Positions 1-11,129 of a DNA stretch of 64,000 nt are shown here, in pieces (within the stretch, counting starts at the first letter, position 1; every line of letters starts with the position of its first letter). Under the pieces are notes generated by a model. The model was not told the DNA's origin and did not search any database. It was given only the letters and a program-made list of their open reading frames with translations. The stretch lies in contig NC_045439.1 of NCBI RefSeq assembly GCF_002776525.5, positions 120,805,300 through 120,869,299 on the forward strand, read 5' to 3'. The stretch comes from Piliocolobus tephrosceles (Eukaryota > Chordata > Mammalia > Primates > Cercopithecidae). The translations under genes and the position numbers were made by a program.

Positions 1-534
1 AGAACAGAGTTCCTAATGCATTCCTAATGCTTTTTTAGATCCCTAGGTTTGTAACCAGCCAGTCATCCAGTTCAGCCCAGCCAGTTACACAGACCCTTTA
101 GAATTAACATTCAGCCTTGTATTGGTCTCTCCACCCAAAGCCTGTGGTGACCCAAGTCTCAGCCCAGTGAAGTGTATGCTGCCATCTGCTGATAGATTTC
201 CCTGGTGCCAACTGCCTGTGAATCCTGCCTTTCTGAATACCACCTGCTGGTGCTGGGTTTCCTGCTGCTACACTTCACCAGACATCAGGATGCACATATC
301 CCTAGGCCTTCCTGCCGGCAACACCCCCATTGTTGGTTGGCATACACTGGGGTAGCAGAATTCTGCCCATCTGACTCAGCATCTACAGCATGCCCATCCC
401 AGCAGAGCTGGGGACATCTAGGGGTCTAGGACTCAGCCCTTTCCTTTTTAGACATATTCTTCTCTTTTTCAGAGAATTTTGCTGAGTTCTCTGAGTTATG
501 ATGAAACTTGCTCTATTAAAAACATCAAGTAGAT
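1..534. other. Unassigned sequence
   Basis: No coding exon, RNA gene or repeat family recognised. It is slightly GC-richer than the next few kilobases between about 120 and 430, with only short overlapping open frames (77 and 74 codons) in two phases, which is what chance would give. Confidence 0.4.
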
Positions 535-862
535 AATTCATCTAACAAATATTCATTGCCCCTTGCCATGTGCCACGTCGTGTTCTAAGCTTTGGGGACA
601 TGATCGTGAACAAAACACACACAAACTCCTGCCTTTATGGAACTGACATTTTTGTGGGGTAGACAGAAAACAGATAATAAGTAAAAATATATAGTATGTT
701 AGACAGTGGTAAGTGCTGACAAAAAAAGTAAGCAGAAAAGAAGGACATAAATTGCCATGAGGATGCGATATTGAAATTTCAGATAGAAAGGCCAGGGAAA
801 CCTCTCTGAGAGGGTGAATTTTGAGTAAAGACACAAAGGACATGAGTAAGTGGCTAAGGGAA
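535..862 (-). mobile_element. L2 LINE fragment, 3' end (first half)
   Basis: Antisense L2 3' end. It opens with the reversed L2 tail (AACAAATATTCATTG then TGCCACGTCGTGTTCTAAGC) and continues through the 'gaacaaaacacacacaaa...ctcctgcctttatgg' and 'ctctgagagggtga' blocks typical of reversed L2. It is cut at 862 by a MaLR insertion and resumes at 1,551 or 1,556. Confidence 0.7.
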
Positions 863-1550
863 TTTTATGGTTTGACTGTGTCCTCACCCAAATATCATCT
901 TGAATTGTAGTTCTCATAATCCCCATGTGTCATGGGAGGGACCCAGTAGGAGGTAATTCAATCATGTGGGCAGTTACTTTCATGCTGTTCTCATGATATT
1001 GAATGAGTTCTCACAAGATCTGATGGTGCTAAAAGGGGCTTTCCCTGCTTTCACTCTACACTTCTCCTTGCTGCTGCCACATGAAGAAGGATGTGTTTGT
1101 TTCCACTTCCACCATAATTGTAAGTTTCCTGAGGCTGGCCCAACCCTGCAGAACTGTGAATCAATTAAACCTCTTTCCTTTATAAATTACCCAGTCTTAG
1201 GCATGTCCTCACAGCAATGTGAGAACAGACTAATACAATAAATTGGTACTGGTAGAGTAGGGTGCTGCTGTAAAGATACCACAAAATTTAGAAGCAACTT
1301 TGGAACTGGGTAACTGGCAGAAACTGGAACAGTTTGGAGGGCTCAGAAGAAGATAGGAAAATGTGGGAAAATTTGGAACTTCTTGCTGCCACCATTTGAA
1401 GAAGGATGTGTTTGCTTCCCTTTCTGCCATGATTGTAAGTTTCCTGAGGCTTCCCCAGCCCTGCAGAACTGTGAGTCAATTAAACCTTTCCGTTATACAT
1501 TGCCCATTTTCAGTTATGTCCTTATAGCAGCATGAGAATGAACTAATACA
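863..1550 (+). mobile_element. MaLR (MST/THE1-type) element, internally deleted
   Basis: Full-length sense LTR (863 to about 1,236: ATGGTTTGACTGTGTCC ... GAACAGACTAATACA) followed by about 140 bp of THE1/MST internal sequence (AATTGGTACTGGTAGAGTAG onward), then only the 3' part of a second LTR (from about 1,383 to 1,550, ending AACTAATACA). Flanked by the 5-bp direct repeat GGGAA (858-862 and 1,551-1,555). Most of the internal region and the start of the 3' LTR are missing; the deletion junction shares CTTGCTGC with the LTR, suggesting a microhomology deletion after insertion. Confidence 0.8.
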
Positions 1551-1555
1551 GGGAA

Positions 1556-1930
1556 TTTCTCTGAAAAATTTTAGGCAAAGAAACAGCAGTGAAAAGTCTC
1601 TGAGTGGGACTGTCTGACGACATCCTGGAAGGCTAGATAGAGTATTAGAGCAGAGAGAACTAAGGGTCATTTAGGAGGAGGAGCTTGTAGGCCCTAAAAG
1701 GGGCTAGGACTTTACTCTGAGATGAAACCCACTAGAAGATTTCAGGTAGAGGAGTAATGTGGCATGAATTAACATCTACACATACAAGTTAGGAGGCCAG
1801 TTAGAAGGCAGTTGCGGCAATCCAAGTCCAAGCTTAGGGTGATTTATACAGGTGGGCACTAGATTTATGTAGTAATTGTGAAGGATGACTGCAGACAGGT
1901 AGGAAGAGGTGTCATGGAAAGATTCATATT
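1556..1930 (-). mobile_element. L2 LINE fragment (second half)
   Basis: Continuation of the antisense L2 after the MaLR insertion. Recognisable reversed L2 blocks include 'gactttactctgagatg', 'gaggagtaatgtggcatga' and 'aggaggccagttagaaggc'. The distal edge fades into unassigned sequence and is approximate. Confidence 0.55.
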
Positions 1931-2334
1931 AAAGGGGCCTTGAATGATATGTGGACAATTTCAGACCTTATTATTTTAAATATAAGAAAGAATTCTTAGA
2001 AGAATAACTCTAGCAGAAATATTGAAGGTAATTTGCAGAGAAGAAAAGAAAGACAAAGAGAAGCATTAGCAGGCTCTTGTATCAGACAAGGCAAAAGATA
2101 ATAGAAAGCTCAAACAGGAAAGTAGTAGCATAAGAGAATGACTTGGAAGATAGTGGACAGTAAGATCACTGAGGGAAAAAGTGAGTGAGTTTTAATAATC
2201 TTTCTATTTTTGATGTCTACCATAGTGCCTGGAACATGAGACAGTCAAAAATTGCATTCATTCACCATTCATTCATTCAAAAATATTTATTGAATTGTTT
2301 TAAAAAGCAAAATAAATTGGCATATTTGTCTCCT

Positions 2335-2450
2335 CAGGCTACCATAACACATTACCACAAACTCGGTGGCCTCTAACAAGAGAAATTTATCTTCTTGCAG
2401 TTATAGAGACCAGAAGTTCAAAATCAACATGTCAGCAGGGCCAGGCTCCT
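2335..2450 (-). mobile_element. MLT1-type LTR (MaLR), 3' part
   Basis: Antisense MLT1 (closest in memory to MLT1C): 'ggctaccataacacattacc', 'aactcggtggcctctaacaa', 'agaaatttatcttcttgcag'. It continues at about 2,969-3,305; the middle is occupied by an unnamed 150-bp unit that is itself split by an MST LTR. Confidence 0.7.
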
Positions 2451-2968
2451 CAAAATCTCTTTGTTTGGATATTAGTTACAATGGCTGTCTTAGTTTGAAA
2501 AACACACCTCCACACCTCATAGAGATACATGGAGCCAAGGCAGAAGCTCCCTGATATGGTTTGACTCTGTGTTCCCACCCAAATCTCATCTTGAATTGTA
2601 ATCCTCATGTATTCAGGTGGAGGTGATTGGACCATGGGGGCAGTTTCCCCCATTCTGTTCTCGTAATAGTGAGTGAGTTCTCACAAGATCTGATGGTTTA
2701 AAAGTGACATTTCCTTTCTCGCTCATTGGCTTTCTGTCTCTCCTGCCGCCACGTTGGGTGCCAATATGTCTTGCTTCTTCTTCACTTTCCCCCATGATTG
2801 TAAGTTTCTTAAGGCCTCCCAAGCCATGCAGAATTGTGAGTCAATTAAGCATTTTTTCTTTATAAGTAATCTAGTCTCACGTAGTTATTTATGGTAGTGT
2901 GGAAAATGGACTGATACACCCCCTTTGACTGTGCTTATTGAATCATGACACTCATTTTTCATTCCTAA
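2451..2968. repeat. Unnamed ~150-bp repeat unit, copy A (interrupted)
   Basis: Sequence at 2,451-2,551 plus 2,919-2,968 is a close match to 4,441-4,585, sharing the GGATATTAG, ATGGCTGTCTTAG, GATACATGGAG and CTGTGCTTA blocks. It sits inside the MLT1 LTR, so it behaves as an insertion. I do not recognise the family. The MST LTR at 2,552-2,918 splits this copy. Confidence 0.6.
2552..2918 (+). mobile_element. MST-type solo LTR (MaLR)
   Basis: Sense LTR from TGATATGGTTTGACTCTG to GGACTGATACA, with the internal landmarks CACAAGATCTGATGG and CCATGATTGTAAGTTTC. The flanks CTCCC and CCCCC are a near-perfect 5-bp target duplication. It is inserted in the unnamed unit, which is inserted in the MLT1 LTR. 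Confidence 0.8.
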
Positions 2969-3305
2969 AAGATTCTCCCTGCAAAGCTCTTGTGGAGAAC
3001 TCTTCCATGCTTTTTCCAGCTTCTGGTGGCTCCTGGCACTCCTTGGCTTGTGGCAGCATCACTCCAATCTTTGCCTCCATCTCCACACAGCCTTCTTTGA
3101 ATCTCTCTGTATCTTCTTTTCTTTCTCATATGAAAGCACTCCTCATTGGGTCTATGGCCTACCCTGATTTCAGGATGATCTCATCTTAAGAACCTTACAT
3201 TAATCATATCTGCAAAGACCCTATTTCCAAATAAGTTCACATTACAGGTACCAGGGCATAGGGCTTGAATACATCTTTTGGGGGCCACTGTTCAGCCTGT
3301 CACAG
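2969..3305 (-). mobile_element. MLT1-type LTR, 5' part
   Basis: Second part of the antisense MLT1 LTR: 'agcttctggtggctcctggc', 'ccttggcttgtggcagcatc', 'gcaaagaccctatttccaaa' and a terminal 'ttcagcctgtcaca'. These follow the MLT1C order when reversed. Confidence 0.7.
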
Positions 3306-3319
3306 TTAGACTTACTAAG

Positions 3320-3548
3320 GACATGCCCCTGGAGCTGAACTGCCAAATTTAAACTCTACTTCTGCCACTTAATATCAGTGTTTCCTCAGCTAAGTTATTT
3401 ATCCTCTCCGTGCCTCACTTTCACCACCTGTGAAATGGAGTTAATAAAAATATGTTTCTTAGAGCAATTGTGAGGCTTACATAATCCAACCTAAAGTACA
3501 ACCACTTAACAATGCCTGACCCATAGTAAATAATCAGCAAATGTTTAT
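3320..3548 (+). mobile_element. MIR SINE
   Basis: Sense MIR: 'ctacttctgccacttaat', 'cagctaagttatttatcctc', 'cctgtgaaatggagttaata', 'gcctgacccatagtaaata' in the canonical order. Confidence 0.75.
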
Positions 3549-3554
3549 TTTTAC

Positions 3555-4060
3555 AAAATATTAATATATACAGTCAAGGTTCCAGAGATACAAAGACTCA
3601 GCACATATATTGCTTCTACAGGAACTTGCAGTCTAGTGAGAAAGGAACATGAGCAAAAGGTTTTATGTATGTAGGGTGATAGGTGCCATAACAGAATTGG
3701 GAAAAGTGAGCACATGTTGAGGAATATATAAACGTTAATCCATTACAGGAAGACCCTAGGAGTGTGAGGGAGGCAGGAGTGATAAGACACAAGTGTGAGT
3801 TTCAGGTTGAGACAGGAATATTTGCAAAAACATGGAGACAGGAGGGATATGAGAGAGTATTGTCAGTTTAGAGAACTACAAATAGTTCAGTATGTTGAGA
3901 AGAAAGGACTTAGGGAGAACATGGCCAGAGACAATGGTAGAAAAAATAAGCAGAAGTTTGGGCATGAAAAGCCATGTGTGTCATGCTAAGGAGTTTGCAT
4001 CTATCCTGGAAGCAGTGGAGAGCCACAAAGAATTAGAAGCAAAGAGTTACATGGAGAGTT
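3555..4060 (-). mobile_element. L2 LINE fragment
   Basis: Antisense L2 with the reversed landmarks 'ccagagatacaaagactcag', 'acaggaacttgcagtctag' and 'gctaaggagtttgcatctat'. Highly diverged, so the edges are approximate. Confidence 0.55.
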
Positions 4061-4440
4061 ACATGAGCTTACATTTCAGAGCAGTCGCTCTAGCTAATGA
4101 AGACCACAGCTCTTCAAATGTTTTCGTATTAAGTGCCACATTGTAAAAATTGGGCACATACACCAATGCTTGCAAATACATTTATTTATTTATATGTTTC
4201 CTTTATCCACAAATGACCATACTAATATTATACCACTGTATAACACATAAAAAGCTTTGAAACAGTGATATATAGTTATTCATGATCTTAAGTAGGTTAT
4301 TTCATTATCAGTTCAAAAACCTTCTGCAGCCACTTAAAATTATCATTAACATTTTTAGTGAAAGAAACATGATTCAATATTTTATTAATTCGAAAATATT
4401 AGTTTAACGTTTTGGGAGACAGCAATTCAAAGGTCTGATT
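4061..4440. other. Unassigned AT-rich sequence
   Basis: No gene or named repeat recognised. Confidence 0.4.
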
Positions 4441-4585
4441 CAAAACTCATCTTATTTGGATATTAGCTGCAATGGCTGTCTTAGCTTGGAAAACACACCT
4501 CTACACCTGACAAAGATACATGGAGGCAAGACAGACGCCCCCTTTGGCTGTGCTTACTGAAGTCTGACACATTTTTTAATCCTAA
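4441..4585. repeat. Unnamed ~150-bp repeat unit, copy B (uninterrupted)
   Basis: Aligns end to end with the two pieces of copy A (2,451-2,551 and 2,919-2,968) and shows what that copy looked like before the MST LTR arrived. The flanking sequence is unrelated to that around copy A, supporting a mobile unit and not a larger duplication. Confidence 0.6.
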
Positions 4586-6950
4586 CCACCAGTTTCATAT
4601 TTGAGAAATTCATCTTGTAAATTTTTATCTTCCTTGGTATCAGTAAGTTGTACTGAAAAACTAATTGGAAGATACAGCAGTTGCATATTTTTAACAAAGT
4701 GTTTAGATTAAAAAGAAATGGATTTCTTTGGAAGATTTTCAGAACCAGTTGGAAAATTTCATTTCTAAAATATTTAAGCAAACAGATATGAAAATTGTTA
4801 TATGTGGCACAGATTGCTTCTAATCAAATATTTTATAACATGATTGTAAAATATGAATGAAAATATAAATTAAAAACTTCATACTCAGAGTATTCTCTCC
4901 ACAGCAATTTCCTTCAAAAGTGTTAATTTCTTACTACTGATTAACATGTCACATTTAACATGAAACACACATTAAGTGTGATGACTTTTTAAAAATATCC
5001 CCTGGGTAATAAATTAATGACAAACACTTTTCACAGATGATCAACAATATGGTACATTTGTCTCTTTGTGATAGAAAACTGCCTAATATATTTACGTTAG
5101 GCAGGACTTAAATATTTATTATAAAATAACAAATATAATGAACTTTGGTACAAAATACAAAATAGTTCCATGGTCATGTTCCATCTCATTAGGAAGGAAT
5201 TATAAAGATTTAACTTATAAAGGTAGTAACCATCAACCTGAGAGAAAATGTAAACTGTAGAAGAATGCTAAATGCAATGTGTTTTGTTGTTCTGGCCCAA
5301 AGAGCAAGAACAATAAAGCACATGCCAGGTACTCCCAGATCCTAAATTGAGCCACAAGCCCACCTATAAAACACATGCTAAGAGATTTGAGACTAACTCT
5401 GTAACCATTAGTTCCTTATCTACAATTAGACTATTTAGTAATCCAATCCTTTTAAAAAGGCAGGTAGAAAACAGGTCTATGGGAAGAACTGTCAGTGTTT
5501 CATGAGGTCCTGTCCCCTACCAGAGGGCAAGGTAAGCCAAGTGAAGAATATTGCAAGAGAACTGCTCAGCACTTTATGTGGGTCTCCTTGCCTTTGAGAA
5601 ATCCAGGAACTAGTAATACTACATTAAAGATGCTCTGATGTTAAAACAAGGAGAGGTGGCTAATTTATGGTGGTCTACTCATCCTGAATCATCAAGGTAA
5701 AGGAAGCATGAATTTTCCATGGATCAGATCAGACCATCTTGAGAGAATAGTGACCCTTCTGATGCACCCAACTCAGGGGGTCAACAGGAGGTAGAAGAAC
5801 ATCTCAGGGGAGCAGCAGGTGGGGTGAGAAAGACAGTGAAGGGATCTGAGAGATGGAAGACATTTAATATTGAATGATGGCTTGAAGTTTTGATATTAGA
5901 CAGGATTGGACATTTTATTACCTGAGGGTACACAGAGAAACTAAAGGATCTGCCCAAGATTTCCTCCTGGAGTAAGGAGAAACAAACAACAGCAGATTTT
6001 CAGGGACAGTCATAAAAAAGAAGTTGTTCACCTCCACATGCTAAGGAAAGTCAGAAAGCAATACACTATGTCAATCATATTCTATGACTGATAAAGTATG
6101 TGTTTCTAGAGATTAAAACAGTCCTAGACAAATACTAACTACCCAATAAATGCTTATTACTTGATTGAGAACTGTAAAACCTTTAATGATCTTTCCTTAT
6201 CCATTTTGTGCTTTGCTGGCAGAGTCTACATCTCCAACTTTTATTGAATACACTGGATCACATAGCTTCTGTCCTTTATGGCTTATTTTCCATTGGAGAA
6301 AACTAGTTTCCTCAGCACAGCCCAAATAATGAGGACCATAAAGCTTGCTCCTTTTAAAGCATTTATAGTAAAATAATTTAATTCTCTGAGTTTGTACATT
6401 TCCCCCAACAGAACCAAGTTTTCTTTGGTAGGTTGTTCAACTAAATAATGTTGTAATGAATAATGAATAACAGCAATCTACTGCATACAAGTAGATTTTT
6501 CTCAGACAGTTGCATATGGTAGGAAAGTGTTTTCAGAAAGAATAGGCCTGGGGAATATTCAAAGTGTTCAATAATGCAAGAGCAGAAAGATTGGAAACTT
6601 TCTTTTGATTCAATAATGTTTGGAAGTGGCATGGCTGGACAGAGAATGCATATGAACATTTAAAGGACTGGAAATTGTATTTAGATGGAATCATCTACAA
6701 GCATAAATCATAACTTAATCTTTTGCCTAAATTAAATGAAAATAATTCTCATGCAAATCTCACTCTTCCTTCACAATCTAGACTAAGCCCTTATTCCTCT
6801 AAGAGGCTGCCCCTGGCCTTGCAGTCCCCAAGTCATAATGCAGTGACCTTCTGAGCAGCTTGAACCTGTACTTCATTTATGTCACACAGCTGGCATAGTA
6901 GCTTCATCTTGAATTGCTGGCTCCAGTTCATTTGCTAAGAGTTCTGTTCT
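4586..6950. other. Repeat-poor AT-rich intergenic sequence
   Basis: No convincing coding frame, RNA gene or young repeat. A weak L2-like tail (ATAAATGCTTATTACTTG) occurs near 6,150. Longest open frames are 75 and 72 codons on the minus strand, without recognisable motifs. Confidence 0.4.
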
Positions 6951-7072
6951 CTAACTACTTTTATTTATTTATTTTTTTGATGCATTGCAGCAGTAAAAGA
7001 TTACACATGTATTTCTCTCAAGTTCCTGTAGAACCTAACACAGTACCATTTGAATAAGAATAAGGTTGGTTT

Positions 7073-7188
7073 GCAACATGGCATGTGTATACCTATGTAA
7101 CAAACCTACACGTTGTGCACATGTACCCTGTAACTTAAAGTATAATAATAATAACAATAATAATAATAATAATAAAAGATGAAAAGAA
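7073..7188 (+). mobile_element. Short 5'-truncated L1 (3' UTR only)
   Basis: About 115 bp of L1PA-type 3' end (ACCTATGTAACAAACCTACA ... ACTTAAAGTATAATAATAA) ending in an (AAT)n-rich tail. It is flanked by a perfect 17-bp direct repeat, AAGAATAAGGTTGGTTT, at 7,056-7,072 and 7,189-7,205. It is a complete target-primed insertion that copied only the last part of the L1 RNA. Confidence 0.9.
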
Positions 7189-7205
7189 AAGAATAAGGTT
7201 GGTTT

Positions 7206-7949
7206 ATTAGATTTTATCCTAGATCTTTTTGTTAGTTGTTCTTTGAATGGGCACTTGGGATTGGCATAGGTACAAAGATAAAGATACTGAAAAGGAGAAG
7301 GAGGAGAACTCTATTAGTTCATGTATAAACAATGTGGTTGCAAGCTAGAGGAGTGAATAATGGCTCTGCTAGTCAACAGCCAAATGGTATCTTCCAGCAA
7401 TTTTCTACATGTGCAACATGGTTAAAACAAGTTGGAAAAGCTGATTAATGATTACCTAAATATCACAACAAGGTTTCAGATGAAAAGTGGTAACTGATAG
7501 AAAACATTCTGACAGATGAAAATGAAATATATAAGAAATTCAGTATTTAAGTTCATCTTCGGTATATCTGAACTATTGACAATTAAATATTACCTAACTT
7601 ACTTGCACTCTATATATCAGCCAAAATTCAAAGAAAACAACAATTTTGCAATTATTGGACTAATACAGTTTAAAAATTTTAACACAGTGATGCAATTGTT
7701 ATCATATTGTTCCCAAATTAATTTGTCCTTTATCCACAGTTGACGTTATGACTATATAATACCCTATGCAATTCAGCAATAAATAACAACACGCATACAT
7801 ACATACATATCTATGCATTATGCGTACCTGCCATACTTAAATCAGTCAATTTAATTTCATGTCTAGACGGTTATTTGTTTCGCAAAGAAAAATCATAGGA
7901 TATATTTTGAGTGTTTTCCATTTTAGTTAATTAAATATAATTCAAATAG
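7206..7949. other. Unassigned AT-rich sequence
   Basis: No gene recognised. A short CATA-type run lies at 7,793-7,810. The 75-codon plus-strand frame at 7,516 has no recognisable motif. Confidence 0.4.
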
Positions 7950-8060
7950 CTTTAGACTGTAAGCCTCCTAGGACAGAGTCCATATTTCTTTTCTACATCT
8001 ACAAAGGCCAAGTGGAGTGCTCATCACACAAAAGGCTCTTTCTAATTGTTGCAGGCTGAA
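7950..8060 (+). mobile_element. L2 LINE 3' end remnant
   Basis: Sense L2 tail: 'gtaagcctcctaggacagag', 'ctacatctacaaaggccaag', 'gtggagtgctcatcacac'. Strongly decayed. Confidence 0.5.
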
Positions 8061-8230
8061 TAGAGAGTAGGACAATAACGGAGAAAGACGAAACGTGTTG
8101 TTATTTTGAATTACTTTATGAAGACTCTCTGTATTCCTTCATTGCCTTATCTTGTGAAATCAACAGGAAAAAAAAGAGGATACTATTCTTAAGGCAAACA
8201 AAGAAACAGATGTGTTCAGCCTTCGTACTT

Positions 8231-8255
8231 AAAAAAAAAAAAAAAAAAAAAAAAA
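8231..8255 (+). repeat. Poly(A) run, 25 bp
   Basis: An uninterrupted run of 25 A. The sequence before it is not Alu or L1, and no direct repeat is evident, so I do not call a retrocopy. Confidence 0.9.
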
Positions 8256-8949
8256 TCTTTGACATCCTGCACTGAGTACAATTCTTTCTTCGTGTAGAAA
8301 GAAACAGGTTGTTTTAGTAATTAACCGTCTTCTAGTTCTTGTTTTCCTTTACCGATATTCTCTGAGCCACGTGTGAACAAATCACTAGAAACCAAACCAA
8401 CAAAGAATAAAAGACTGAAGTGAAATTATACTAATATTCCTTGACCTCACTGGGTGAGGCATATCGTCTCTTTAAATGGTAGCTGTAGAAACAGAAAATC
8501 ATTACTGGTTGAAAGCCTGAGAACATGCTTTAGAGATAAAGGTTATGGACATTTGGGGATCATAAAGTATGAGTATACTGTCTCATACCTCAAGTGGCTG
8601 CATCCTTATCATTTGTATATGCAACTCTTTTTGAAAGGTGAAGCTGCTCTTTAACAAAAGCAGTTCCTAAATACTACTTGAAATTATGATCTTACTATTC
8701 TGAGATTACTTTATGTTCTCTAAAAATATACACATTTCTATGTTGTGACTTTCTAAGTGTTTATCATTCTCTTTTGATACAAAAAGAGTGGTTTCATTCC
8801 CGTCAAGGCTATGAACCAAATGTCTTACCAGTGACAATCTGGTTATGGGTGAATGCAAACTACCTGACCCATGGGTTCATTCACATTTGCTCACCATCAC
8901 AGAACAAAAAGAAAGCACAGTGGGTGAGGGAGTGCACGCCAGGCCAATT
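8256..8949. other. Unassigned sequence
   Basis: No coding or repeat signal recognised. Small open frames (66 and 63 codons) have no family motif. Confidence 0.4.
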
Positions 8950-9165
8950 GCTCGAGAAACCCTAAGCTCTACTTCTTACTAGCCTTGTGCCCTTGGGCAA
9001 AATACTTAGTCTCCCTGACCTCAGATTTCTCATCTGACAAGGCTGAGATAATACTGCCCACTTCATAGAGGTATTGTCACAGTCAAATTGGTAAGTGCCC
9101 AAAGTTCTTAGAACAGTGTCAGGCAAATGGTAAGCACTTAGCAACTCTTAGTTATTATTATCATC
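8950..9165 (+). mobile_element. MIR SINE
   Basis: Sense MIR: 'acttcttactagccttgtg', 'cccttgggcaaaatacttag', 'tcagatttctcatctgacaa', 'gaacagtgtcaggcaaatgg' in the expected order. Near full length. Confidence 0.8.
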
Positions 9166-9394
9166 ACTGATGATTCTCTGCCAGCCTCGTTTTCTCAACT
9201 ACACACCAAGTGACACTTGCTACAGCTACTCCTAACCCAAACAGATCTTTCTTGGGATTTCTAGAATCCTACTCATTCTCCTGTCTGCTTGTCTAATTTA
9301 AAGGCAATTTTGAGGCTAACAGCAGAGTTATTCATATAGTCCTAAGTTATCTCAAGTACCAAAACAACAGAGCAGAAGAATAAAGTATTTGTTG

Positions 9395-9625
9395 GCAGTA
9401 GAGTCCTAGAGTCAGATTGCCTAAATTCAAATTCCAGTTTTGCCATTTATTAGCCATATGGCTTTGGGAAAATTATATAAATGTTTCTGCATCCCAGTTT
9501 CCTTATTTATAAAATGAGTGTAGTCATAGCTACTTCTCGGAAGATTGCTGTGAAGAGAACAATAGTTATTTATGGAAAGGATTTAGCACTGTAGTCTGGT
9601 ACCTAAAACAATGTAAATGATCAAA
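9395..9625 (+). mobile_element. MIR SINE
   Basis: Sense MIR with 'gagtcctagagtcagattgc', 'tttgccatttattagccata', 'cccagtttccttatttataa'. Lies 230 bp after another sense MIR; the two diverge too much to be a recent duplication. Confidence 0.75.
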
Positions 9626-9699
9626 AATTGTAGATGGAGAGAAAAAGCAAACGAAAAATGGAAATTCTACTGTGAAACCCAATGAATTTCCAGACTAGC

Positions 9700-10640
9700 A
9701 AATGTCCTGGGAGTTCCTCTTTTTCAAAACGGAATAAACTATCAACAGAGAAAATTTATTGCCACTTCCAGATCATGAACTTCTGTTCTGTAGTGGCTGT
9801 GGGACTTTGTGAAGCTGCCAACACCAGAAGTACGGAAATAACTCAATGCAAAGGGTCAGGGTGCCCAGACTCTCCGGTAGCCCCTTAGCATCACGTGCTG
9901 CAGATCTGAACTTGGAGGAAGTGCATGGCCTCAGTCAGAAATTCTCATGGAAGATCCTTCACTCAACCACCCGTTTATTTTATACTATGCTTAATGCTGT
10001 AAGGAATGCCAAAAAATTAAAACTGCAATCCAAATCCTTAAAAGAAAATCCATAGAAAAACAAACGAAGACCAATTCCAGTGGGGCACCATGGAAGCGTC
10101 ATCTGGAATCTCCTACTGCTTATCCTGGAAATCCAAAGATAGGAAAACCACAAACTGTCAGTAAAGCTAGGGTTCAGGTAATACCCCCAAACTCCAAGTT
10201 GTGCATTGGCACTGCTCCAGTTGTATTTGACAAGGAAACCTTTGCTGGACGTCATAAGCATGCTCCAGGGAGTCTGAAGAAGATCTAGTGAGAGCAGAGT
10301 TCAGAAAGCTCCAGCGAATGACAGCTCCTAAAGGAGAAGCTCCCTCCACCAGAGGGACTGCTAGGAGCAAAACTGAGGTCTCTCAGGGTGTTATCAGTGA
10401 GGGAAACAGGGAGAAAAGATTAAGAAAATGACTAAGGGGCCCAATACGGGCAAATCTCTGCAAGAATCTTCAAAAATGCCTTCGAAGACTGCATTCTTCC
10501 TTTGACGGGCAAGGGCTATATCTTGTGACATTACAAAGCAAGGGAGCCCAGGGTTCTCATGAACCAGGAAGAGGTGTTGCAGCTGGTGAAAGCAAATGTT
10601 GGACATGTGAAGACTACTGGGCTCATTAGCATTTGCTCAC
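9700..10640 (+). pseudogene. Candidate decayed coding sequence, unidentified
   Basis: I do not recognise a protein here. What can be seen is a chain of three overlapping open stretches on the plus strand in three different phases: to about 10,053 (from an ATG at 9,846), 9,995-10,285 (about 97 codons) and 10,258-10,428 (about 57 codons). The conceptual products are rich in Lys, Ser, Pro and Glu, unlike AT-driven random frames nearby, and base composition is more GC-rich and less A/T-runny than the flanks. Two frameshifts plus stops would be needed to break one ancestral frame. No intron-like splice sites, terminal poly(A) or flanking direct repeats are evident, and MIR elements lie close on both sides, so a processed retrocopy is not demonstrated. 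It could equally be an unmasked old transposon or chance. Confidence 0.25.
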
Positions 10641-10654
10641 CATTGCAGTGCAAG

Positions 10655-10875
10655 GGCGAACTGTGTGCTGGTCACTGTCCTTAGCACACGTAATATAGTG
10701 GCTCATTTAAGCCCAACTATCCCAAGATATAGGTCCTGATTTTATGCCCATTTACTGATGAGGAAACTGAGGGACACACCTGCCCAAGATCATCAGCTAA
10801 TAAGGGACTGACCAATATTCAACCCAAGCAGTCTGTCTTCAAAGTCTGTGCTCTGATCCCCAATGCTGTGCAGCC
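10655..10875 (-). mobile_element. MIR SINE
   Basis: Antisense MIR: 'tactgatgaggaaactgagg', 'ctgcccaagatcatcagcta', 'gtctgtgctctgatcccca' follow the reversed consensus. Confidence 0.75.
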
Positions 10876-11129
10876 TCCAAAAAGCAGCAGGGAGGGGAAT
10901 GCTTATGCATATATTAAAGGGAGCCCTTCCCTTTTTCTGTAGCAACAGAGGTTGGAGTCCTTGAAGTATAAACTCTCAAAGCTACCTGGGCACTCTTACA
11001 CCACAGAATCCTTCTTCTGGTAATCCAGAAACACAATATGTGTTTTAAGGAATTTGATTTCATGAAAATTTACAACTTATGCTTGGCAAAACAACAACAA
11101 TAAAACAGTGTAAGCAAAGACATATGTCA

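Noticed and set aside
8221..8260. Poly(A) run as the tail of a processed retrocopy
   Set aside because: No cDNA-like sequence upstream and no flanking direct repeats visible.
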